Below are positions 55,853 to 64,000 of a DNA stretch of 64,000 bases, in pieces. This DNA comes from Haliotis asinina (lineage: Eukaryota > Mollusca > Gastropoda > Lepetellida > Haliotidae). A program made the translations under genes and the position numbers. Location: NCBI RefSeq assembly GCF_037392515.1, contig NC_090290.1, positions 57,238,753 to 57,302,752 on the forward strand, written 5' to 3'. The first letter of the stretch is position 1, and every line of letters starts with the position of its first letter. Below the pieces are notes generated by a model. The model had not been told where the DNA came from, ran no database searches, and worked only from the letters and a program-made list of their open reading frames with translations.

Positions 55853-58405
55853 ATGGCAACCGAAGCAACCGAAAATATGGTCTTGCGAGTCGAAAAAGCG
55901 GTGGCATACCACCTCCTACTGGAAAATATATATACCATGGGAAGCAAACTTCTACCAGACATTGCCCATGTAAACTATCTCAGTTGCAATCTTGGCAAAA
56001 CAAACTTCCAACCACTGGAAGGTCTACCCACGTTTGTGGGCGATATATATATACGTATTTGGCTATCTTCAACGAAAAGACTGTGTCTATAGAAAAGGAG
56101 CCGTGTATTGCACCATTGGAGAAAAAGGAACAGCATCTACTAAAGTTTCCAATACAGCAAATGCAGTATGAGAATCTTTCGAGCAAGGGGAGGGCTATAT
56201 GCAAACACAAATTGTACATACACTACAATATGCCATAGATGCACCCTCTGCAGTACGGAGCACTGTACAAAGGATCGAGATAGAAACCAACTGTGCAGCA
56301 AAGACACAATGGGAATCTATACACGTGGGCCACTCAATATTCGGAATATTTGTAGCAAAAGTGGATGTCTCTTAAATACCCATAGAGCAAATACAAGCCA
56401 ATATTTCCAAATTCGAACGACTTCTGTTGGCACATGTCTATGTTCTGTATTCTATCGACTATACAAGGGATTTCTCTGGCACCCTAGATAGAAAGTGTCT
56501 CGTGGAATACCTCCAAAGTATACACGACTTTCGAAACCAAAGAAATCTTGCAATTGCCATGGACAGACCTACCATCCTGGACAATACAAAGAGTGTAGGC
56601 AAACCACGTCTGTACTTGGGTTGGAATGTGGAATGGCTATACCGTGCGAACAAAAATCTACAACAAGGTAGTTTCCAATTTTGAAGCCGGAGAAGTACGA
56701 GAACACATCGGTGGCCATTTGGTCGACTATGCAGATTGTTCCAAGAAACTCCTGTGGAAAACCTTTCTCCATCCAGATGTCCAGACTAGAGGTTGTACTC
56801 GCATAGAGGTCAACATAGAACAACATGCGCATAGAACCAACACTGCAATGGCAAACACTTTGGTGGACGAAACACTAGAGCTGTTCTAGGGGGAAAACCT
56901 ATTGGTTGTACAACCACTAGCAAAACAGTGGGAGAATCTATTGAAATGTCTAGACCGTTGCATGGTGCTTGCAGACTGACCCCAGGGGATCATCTTCGTG
57001 GGTTGGTATGCACATACAGGCCTGGGAATAGTATCCGGAATCCAAGTACAACCAACCAAAGCCAATGTGGAAGACGGTGTAGAATGGGCTACAGCTGATT
57101 TTGGATTCCACGTGTGTCCTCTATTCCGAGTAGACGTTTTGGCTGCCACAGCTACATGAGTAGAAATAGGACCACTACGATGCTACTCGAAAGCTCTCCA
57201 TACAAGAACTATACTATCTCAAAGTCGTAGGCCAACACAGCTACATCCCCAAGGTCCAAATCCAGATACAATGCTACCTCCAAACAAACACGTTGCATAC
57301 GAATGGCGCGCATAAAAGACCAAAAATGCCATCGGTGTAGAAACTTTTAAATACGAGATAGAGGAGGTACCGGAAATCGTGGTTGGTCGTACTATACTAT
57401 ACGGGTCGATGAGAGATCATGAAAGACGATTGGAAGAGATTTTGCTTGCTGCCAATGCAGAAGAATGGTGTAGAGATGCATGGAATCGTCTAGAGTCGAT
57501 GCAAGAGGAATACAAACAGAACGAAGAAAAACGAATGGAGGAAGTCCATCGCTTTGAAGAGATCGTCGCTGCCAAAACACACTATGCAGAGATTTCGAAA
57601 AAAAGCACTGGGAAGAGTCGAAAAGTGTCTCTCCCGTCCTAGCACAATCCGCCTGCCTTGTCTTTTGGAGACGAAAACCTATTCCATTCTCAGATGGCAC
57701 ATACAGAAATCCAAATGTGACTCCAGCAAGACTTCCTACAGAGTCTTTTTGGAAAACAACGACGAACCAATAGCAATATGGGCAAACAAAGGATTGGAAC
57801 GAATTCTTTTGGCATGCAACCAGTTTGTGGAAGAGACATGCAATACGTTGGGGCGAACTACACACTGGACTCCCTATGGGACAATTTCTTTCTGCATAGA
57901 GCCTAGCAGGAGTTTCGAAACAGAAAATGATACTCCCATCTATTGGAATCCGGTGTCTGTCGTATTGTTGCCAGATGCTATGGAAGAATCTGTTTGTAGA
58001 GCACTTGCTACGGTTTCTGCAGTGCAAGATCTCGAAAGACTACACCAAAATGCAATAGAAGAAACGAAACAAACCAATGCCAATGAAACAACGCGTATAT
58101 ACGACATGCTTCCTGGAGAATACATGTGTTGGAAATTTGCTTCTACAACCTATCGCGGAAACCAGAGAACCATACTGTGGCTGGTTCGAACTGTAGATGG
58201 AGTGGAGACAACAGACGTACATGTACCCATATGTGGATTCTATCTAGAAAAGGAAATCGAATGGCTTGGAGGACACAATGCTCTTCAAAACAGCAAAACT
58301 CCAGTTCTCCGCTCCATCGACAGACCAAAAAGAATCCCACAAAAAAAGAAGGATAGATACAGTACGCTAGAAATTGCAAGGTCTACACAACAACATGGCC
58401 AGTAG
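55853..58405 (+). pseudogene. Long decayed reading frame of the 4.44-kb element, unknown function
   Basis: A coding region of roughly 800 codons can be followed in pieces: 55853-56092, shifted to 56045-56238, then 56370-56684, shifted at about 56640, one frame from 56626 to 57642 interrupted only by TAG (56887), TGA (about 56976), TGA (about 57157) and TAA (about 57314), and, after a shift near 57605, 283 open codons to 58405. Visible features: 'LYSIDYTRDFSGTLDRKCLV', 'RTKIYNKVVSNFE', 'TRGCTRIEVNIEQH', a Glu/Arg-rich coiled coil ('WNRLESMQEEYKQNEEKRME') and a C-terminal Lys/Arg cluster. Frame-keeping between stops shows it was once a protein. I do not recognise the family; a replication or mobility protein is a guess from context only. 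Confidence 0.6.
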
Positions 58406-58772
58406 AAATACAGAACAAAATCTTCCCCCTATAGGCTACTGGATAAAACAACCGAGAGACCAATTCTTCTTCCACTTCCTAGCTGTTTCGGGAGAAATAT
58501 GCCCAAGTATGGTAGGAGTTTCTCTTTTCTCGGCAATGTGTTCCAGATCTTGCAAGGATTTGTATTCCACACTGGGTTTGTTTGCTTGGGCATTTTGGAA
58601 CTCCTTCAATGGGAACCGAGGTGGATTTCCTCTGCTGTATGCAATATGCATGGTCCAGATGTATACACAGCACAGTGTATATTTCTACTCCTATGTTTTG
58701 GCGTCATCTCCATCTAGTAGACCGGTGGTGGTATTGTATTGGTATAGTATTGGGATTCCTTGCCTGGTATAA
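58395..58772 (+). CDS. Hypothetical protein of the 4.44-kb element (about 126 aa)
   Basis: Open frame whose likely ATG (58395) overlaps the last codons of the preceding frame in a second reading frame (CAACATGGCCAGTAG). Starts MASRNTEQNLPPIGYWIKQP; middle part is rich in Phe, Trp, Tyr and Cys with hydrophobic stretches that could be membrane segments. No family recognised. The overlap resembles compact viral or plasmid gene packing, but this is weak evidence, and the frame may be spurious. Confidence 0.35.
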   Translation: MASRNTEQNLPPIGYWIKQPRDQFFFHFLAVSGEICPSMVGVSLFSAMCSRSCKDLYSTLGLFAWAFWNSFNGNRGGFPLLYAICMVQMYTQHSVYFYSYVLASSPSSRPVVVLYWYSIGIPCLV

Positions 58773-58993
58773 TATTGGGATTCCTGGTATAGTATTGGTA
58801 TAGTACTGGGATTTCTATATGGACATTTGTTTTTTTGTAAGTATAGGATATACAAAGAAAACTATGCCACCCAAAAGAGACTTGTCTTCGGAGGACATCC
58901 AATAAAATACGCTCCCTTCTCAGTGTGGTCGCTCCAAGCGAGGTAAAAAAACGCTTCCGTATTGGATCCACAAGGCTGTACGAGATATGGAAT

Positions 58994-59479
58994 ATGGCCA
59001 CGGAACCATCTAATGGAGAGAAAGCTCCAAATCCAGTTTCCACAGACCCATTGCCCTCGGCCATCTTGCCCCTGAGCGAGCCGTCTGCCGACGGCGTATT
59101 GCCTGCTGCAGAACCACCGCCTACTGCGCCCAGCATCCAGGACTTCTACAACCACTTGGGGAGGCTTGAGGCTCTTGTGGAGCAAACTGCATTGATGTCA
59201 GCTCGTGTGCAGCAAACCATGAATACATTGCTGCCTGCCACAAATTTGTTGGCCGACATCTTACCGAGGCTGGACAAGGAAGAACTCCAAGAGGTTGAGG
59301 AGAATATAGATGATGAACAAGAAGAGACCATCTGGATATGCAGAAGGTGCTATCTGCAGCAGAGGTCTGCCGCTAGAAACATCCCAAAAGTGGGCCTACC
59401 TTTCGCTACCTTTTCGCCTTTTGCACTGGAAGGTCTTCCACAAGACCTGGAAGCATTGCATACCAGCCAAACAAGATGA
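58994..59479 (+). CDS. Hypothetical protein of the 4.44-kb element (about 161 aa)
   Basis: Start taken at the ATG of MATEPSNGEKAPNPV rather than the upstream 58925 Met, because the residues from there look protein-like: a Pro/Ala/Ser-rich acidic N-terminus (1-45), a heptad-like helical segment ('FYNHLGRLEALVEQTALMSA', about 51-100), an acidic stretch ('EELQEVEENIDDEQEE') and 'WICRRCYLQQ' (one CxxC). No family recognised. Confidence 0.45.
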   Translation: MATEPSNGEKAPNPVSTDPLPSAILPLSEPSADGVLPAAEPPPTAPSIQDFYNHLGRLEALVEQTALMSARVQQTMNTLLPATNLLADILPRLDKEELQEVEENIDDEQEETIWICRRCYLQQRSAARNIPKVGLPFATFSPFALEGLPQDLEALHTSQTR

Positions 59480-59639
59480 TTCACAGTTCGTGCACCCCAT
59501 ACACAAACAGGACGATGCAAAGTCCAGGGGTCCCTTCCACATGGAGTAGAAAATGTATGCACCTTGAACTACAAGCGATGTATATTTCTTGTCTGCATGC
59601 AATGGGTGTGTTGTAAAATATCTCGAAACGTTCGGCTCT

Positions 59640-59995
59640 TTTTTCCATTGCATTGGGGTTGCCAAAACTCATAGTGCCCTGCAGGTTTTAAGGCTCTTGT
59701 AAATTCTCCCTTTGGGGACTGTGGCTACAAACAGATCCTTTTCCTCTTTTTTTTCTTTCTAATCTTGATAATTTTTCTATTTCAGCCAGCATTTAGACAT
59801 TTGGAGTAGTCTAGTTAATAGACCAATCTCACAGCAGTCTGCTGTCTGCTGTCTGCTGTCTCCTGTGACCTTGTGTGAGTGGGAGACGGGTTGTGTCATT
59901 TTGGGATTGGTGTTTTTAAAAGGGGGTCTAGATCTATGTTATTGGTATCAGTTACTTATTAGTTATTAGTCTCGTGCCCTTATTACTTATACTAC
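59640..59995 (-). repeat. Right terminal inverted repeat of the 4.44-kb element
   Basis: Complement of the left end in the same block order, with about 135 additional bases including a (CTGCTGT) run near 59835-59860. A minus-strand ATG in it (59672, MSFGNPNAMEKRAERFEIFY) opens 63 codons of unknown significance. Confidence 0.8.
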
Positions 59996-60002
59996 TAAAC
60001 AA

Positions 60003-60560
60003 AATCAAATTTACTCAAAATATCTCTTTTTCTGAGGCAAAAAATTGGTAAAGAGATCTGATCTTCCAGAAAGTTATGCTACAGTAGCAAAAACATCATC
60101 TGAGTCTAGCTCTAAAATAAATAGGTAATAGGTAATTTGCGACTCTTCACAGCGTTTGTACCCTGCTATACCAGCTGATAGTCAACAAACTGCTAAAAGT
60201 AAATCCAAGCCTAAGCCAGATGCTTCAAAACAACAAAGTGGCAGAGCTCCTAAAGAGTCACAAAATAAAATTCAATTGTTCAATAAATATGGGTCTATTG
60301 AAGACATGGACGTTTCTGAAAGCGGGGTAGATCCCCAGTAAATCCCCCATAATATTGTACAGTGGAAATGCAGAGGTTTGGGGACTAATTTCCATGAATT
60401 ACAGCCATTAGTCCAAGATTTAACACCTTCAGGATATGTCTCCAAGAGGCATATTTAAAACAAACAGATACATTTGAGCTTCGTCATTTTAATGCATAGC
60501 ATGGTTTTTCTTCTCTGGGTGATAGGGCCACTGGTGGATCATCCACAAGAAAAAAATGGT
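60003..60560 (+). pseudogene. LINE copy 2, ORF1 end and endonuclease start
   Basis: Resumes at 'KFTQNISFSEAKKLV' exactly where the left part stopped, then a Lys/Gln-rich tail ending 'NKIQLFNKYGS' (copy 1: 'DTIKLFNKF') and the ORF2 start 'IVQWKCRGLGTNFHELQPLV'. Several stops and frameshifts. Similarity to LINE copy 1 ends at about 60560. Confidence 0.8.
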
Positions 60561-63220
60561 GATTTACAAAAATTTACAAAATTTAAAAGTCATATTTACA
60601 AACATTTACAACGATTGTAAAGGTGATGTTTACAAGGCCTTTGTTCGAGATCATCATCCCAAGCTCATTTCGGTGATTTTACCACTCTACTCCGTGGGAA
60701 CTATATGCATTCTCTAAATAACACCTGTCACTAGACATTTTATGTTGGTGCTCATTAAAGGTGTTATGCAATTGGCGTATTCAAGAAATCTCATAAACAT
60801 GCCAATACATAATTGCTTGTGATGTCAGTACGTGTGGATTGGAGCAAATACTCAAATGAATTAATAAAAATCATTGTGTAACAAGATTTATATAATCATT
60901 TACAAGAAGTATGTTACAGAATATTTAAGTGGTGCGTGCCAGTCTATCATTTGTTTGTTTATGTTCGGCGTACATAAATTTTTAATTTATCATTCATACG
61001 TAAAACATAACTTACATAACTGTACACTCTGCTTTGCATTTGGTAACTTTCGTGAATATAAGAAATTCTTAAAGTGCTACACAATCATGCATCATCAGTG
61101 TCAACAGTGATGGTTCACTTCATACACAACTGACTCAACAAGATGGGAAAAAACTTTTCCATACTCTGTCATGGTCTTCCATTCTGCTTGAAGATGTTTT
61201 TTGTCTTAAGTCTATGGTTACTTCGGTGAGCATCCACAATTTTACCATCAAGACACCAAAAATAATTATCTTACCAATAACATTCTCATAAATGCTCTAT
61301 ATTGATACAATTAGTTTGTATGTGTGGAGTGCACTTTACAAAGGTAAATAAACCAAAGTTCTAATACAAGATTATCATCACGAGGTTAATTCTACAATCA
61401 TATTTAGTATCAAATCTAAAAAAGCAGTGACGAAGAGGTAGGCAGATCTTAAGATGGACAGATTTTTAAGATCAGATAATTCACTATTTCCATATAAGAT
61501 TGTCTTCAAGCTTTACCCATGTTTACAATTCAAATTTATATACATATGTGACAACACATGCTGCCTTTAAATTTTGCATTGTATGTTGTATAGTACCGGT
61601 GTCGATATAAACTGTAAAGCTGTTCACAATCCCATTTCATTTTTTATCAATAAAAACAAACACAATAATTACGCACAAAAAATGAGATGTGTAAATCATT
61701 CCCTCTGCTGGTGATGGCTGTGTGAGATTAGTTAAACGACCAAACCCAGTTGAGCATGCCTTATAATCCTCTTACACTTAAAATAAACAACTTCAGTCCA
61801 AAGATGATACCACTAGTGGGATTATTTGGCTAATTTGAGTTAGTGTTTTGATAACGCTTAGTCTTGATGAACAATGGTCAATTGGTAAAATTCATATTAA
61901 AGTGACATACCTTTATGTACTTGTTTCACAAACCGTTGTGTACACGTGCACCGTCCATTCTATTTCTTGGTGGGAGAAGTAACAGAGAGGAAGAGTAACT
62001 CAAAGTAATTTGATGACCTTTTGAGATCTAAACACATATATGAACATCCAATGGGAAAATGCAGTTGATCATTGCACACCGACATACGGACAATTTTGCT
62101 ATCGTGAATTTGAGACTTTACATCTACAAAGCCGTCCAGAATGTTTGTCAGCGATATTTCTTCAGAGGGCACATTCAGTTCAGGTGAGTATATTGCAGAT
62201 GACGCAAGTATATTATTTGTAAAATCAGTAAGGCAATCCTGATGACGCCATGTGTTCCTTCAGCAGCATGGTTGTTGAGAAATCTTACACTCAAGACTAC
62301 CATATCATTTAGCAGGGAGCTCAATACACAAAGTCGTAGAGTATCCCTGCCATTCAGTAAGTGTTTAGTATATTGAATCACAATATGAGAACAACAGCCA
62401 GACTAATTGGCTGATCAAAGGTTTATTACATGTCATAAATATCCTTCCTGGGACTTAATCAGGCTATGGGGGTGGAATAAATTCCCAGGGTAACAAAAGG
62501 TGTTTTGTGTGGTTGAGCTGAAGGATTACCTGTTGCATGTAATTTCAGTTATAATGTATAATTAGTATAAGACAAGATTTTGGACGTATTCTTGCAGACG
62601 TAAAACGTTCTGTTTTATGTTTTAAGAGATAGGTTTCATCAAAAACAACAATGACGGAGCAATACAGACCAATCCCAGTATTCATGCATACACGTATTTT
62701 GGGTTCCCATATCACACGTCATTATATGGATGGAATAGTGACTTTAATAGATATATCCTTTTCAAAATCGCTAAGGTATTTCAAAATCAAATTTAACACA
62801 AATATATTTTAAAAACTAACTTGATTGTTTATTCCTTTGTAAATGTTTGTAACGTTTTCAGACAAGAGATTCTTATACGAAGTTGTATTAGCAGTAATTC
62901 GACTTTATTTAAGACTTTAGTTGTAATACCTGCTAGTCATTTTGTTAGGTTTTTCAAAATACTAATTCCATTTTTCCCATGAATTTACTTTCACAGACAA
63001 CTGTGAGGTAGGCTCTACGGAATGCTGAGTCTGTAAGAGGAATGACCCTAAGTCCACAACAGACGTAAGAATATACTTTAATATGATTTAAATACAGTAA
63101 CTGCAAGAGTTTCAATGCATTAAACCATTCAACAAGTAAAACTTCAGGTCTTTCTACAATAGCCTCGATATGAATTTATCTTTATTGTGATGACAATAAA
63201 TTTAGAATTGTATTTTTTCA
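60561..63220. other. No recognisable gene
   Basis: AT-rich sequence with short, unsupported open frames on both strands. No known repeat or RNA gene seen. Confidence 0.45.
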
Positions 63221-63262
63221 GGTTGGAAACAGGACAGAGGTTCAGGTTGGTAACAGGACGCT
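63221..63262. repeat. Short tandem duplication
   Basis: 'ttcaggttggaaacaggac' is followed after a few bases by 'ttcaggttggtaacaggac'. Confidence 0.75.
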
Positions 63263-63786
63263 AAGGCAGCTCTCCCTGTTATTCCAAGAGTTTCAAGGTA
63301 CTGCAGTTCTGCTTAATGCTCTGTCCTATATGCATCAGTGCACAACAAAAAATGAGCACAACCCACTGACATATATATAAGAATGCTCATTTCTTGAGTT
63401 CCAAACGTGACTTTTGTTGCACAAGAAAATTATGCAACAAAATGTGATGTTCATGGGCGATTTTGTTCAACCGTTTGAATCGGGTGCGTGTGTTTGGCGA
63501 CGACTTCTTGTTATAATTCTGTAATCACTCTATAATATACGTCAGTTTTATTGAAACATAAAGTTTCTGTCAGGGTATTGTATTTTGTTTGTTGCAGTGG
63601 CTATGACAAGATGTTTGCAGACAAAAAAGGAAACCGTCTCAAGAAAGAAAAACAACCAAAACAAACACAATGATGTCATGAGAAAATGTTCCAGAAAAAC
63701 TACAGTAAGTAAACATGAAAACCAATTTAACTAGCTTTCGGGAATCAAGAATTAGATGAAACTGTTTTAAGAGGATGCACTACGTA

Positions 63787-63950
63787 ACTTGACTTACCAT
63801 CAATTAACAAGGAAGAAGGCATGTTAATTCATGAATCTTAACTGAGATGATATCAATTAAAAAGGCATTAGGCCTTGTTAAGTAATGAACCCTTACTGAC
63901 ATGACTTGCTCATCAATGAACATGGGATTAGACCTTGTTATGTGTTGAGG
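63787..63950. repeat. Old, diverged tandem repeat of about 55-60 bp
   Basis: Three imperfect units can be followed: 'cttaccatcaattaac...aaggcatg', 'atgatatcaattaaaaaggc...aggccttgtt' and 'gctcatcaatgaacatggga...gaccttgtta'. No function evident. Confidence 0.45.
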
Positions 63951-64000
63951 CTTTGTTTAAGGCTGGGAGATACAGTAACAATCACTCCACCGTATTGATC

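Larger units (their letters stand above)
55558..59995 (+). mobile_element. 4.44-kb DNA element with long terminal inverted repeats, unknown family
   Basis: Ends are inverted repeats: GTATTATAAGTAATAAGGGC at 55558 and the complement of GTAGTATAAGTAATAAGGGC at 59995. Similarity continues inward ('ataacatagatctagaccccc', then 'ttacaagagccttaaaacctgcagggca' at 55731 left and 59702-59675 right), so the repeats span about 220 bases left and 350 right, with an extra ~135 bases on the right. A 7-base duplication TAAACAA flanks it (55551-55557, 59996-60002); joining the outer sides restores the LINE ORF1 codons M-E-I-N-K-I-K. Inside are a long decayed reading frame and two shorter frames that I cannot assign; no transposase, integrase or polymerase motif was recognised. 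Duplication size could be read as 5-7 bases because of ambiguity at the junction. Confidence 0.85.

Noticed and set aside
55558..59995. Calling the inverted-repeat element a Polinton/Maverick
   Set aside because: No protein-primed polymerase, integrase, ATPase, protease or capsid motif was found, the size is far smaller, and the target duplication reads best as 7 rather than 6 bases.
60561..64000. Possible host exons in the last 3.4 kb
   Set aside because: I looked for splice-flanked open stretches with recognisable protein motifs and found none that stood out from AT-rich background.

Overview
This is a eukaryotic, gene-poor, repeat-rich window, most probably from a marine gastropod of the abalone type (Haliotis). 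That inference rests on two things: several copies of a short interspersed repeat built around a 'ttacgccgca...gcaatattccagctatat' core that I associate with abalone genomes, and alpha-carbonic anhydrase genes of molluscan style. No bacterial features are present.

Layout. 1-11515 is one tandem array of a 47-bp monomer (about 244 copies) kept in perfect register. 11516-12138 is the flank of a dispersed element that carries single monomers elsewhere (13.66 kb, 53.79 kb), ending in (TC)n and (GATC)n. 12.1-19.6 kb has no recognisable gene, only an LTR-like repeat and small repeats. 19.6-25.79 kb is a minus-strand non-LTR retrotransposon (ORF1 with three zinc knuckles; ORF2 with endonuclease, reverse transcriptase and RNase H). 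It abuts a broken alpha-carbonic anhydrase copy (exon remnants 25.79-29.66 kb, minus). 30.0-34.5 kb is a decayed plus-strand CR1/L2-like retrotransposon whose ORF1 begins with a 2A-like motif; 35.05-36.63 kb is a second fragment of that kind interrupted by an LTR-like repeat. 38.4-38.9 kb is a five-unit array of exactly 100 bp. 39.0-42.71 kb is a seven-exon alpha-carbonic anhydrase gene (minus) whose reading frame fits across all six introns except for one TAG. 43.76-51.72 kb is a 1.27-kb mariner element split by a nearly intact 6.7-kb BEL/Pao LTR retrotransposon. 54.37-60.56 kb is a second copy of the 20-kb-type LINE, with a triplicated 234-bp 5' unit, split by a 4.44-kb element with long terminal inverted repeats whose proteins I do not recognise. 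60.6-64 kb shows nothing coding.

How it fits together. The only host genes I can support are the two tandem carbonic anhydrase copies: secreted zinc enzymes that interconvert CO2 and bicarbonate, in molluscs tied to gas exchange or shell building. Copy B keeps all zinc ligands but has a nonsense codon; copy A is clearly dead. Everything else is a layered record of transposition: BEL into mariner, the inverted-repeat element into a LINE, an LTR-like repeat into a CR1-like LINE, and a SINE that appears to share its tail with the resident LINE. The strongest candidate for something undescribed is the 4.44-kb inverted-repeat element at 55.6-60.0 kb; next are the origin of the 47-bp satellite from a dispersed element and the nonsense codon in carbonic anhydrase B.
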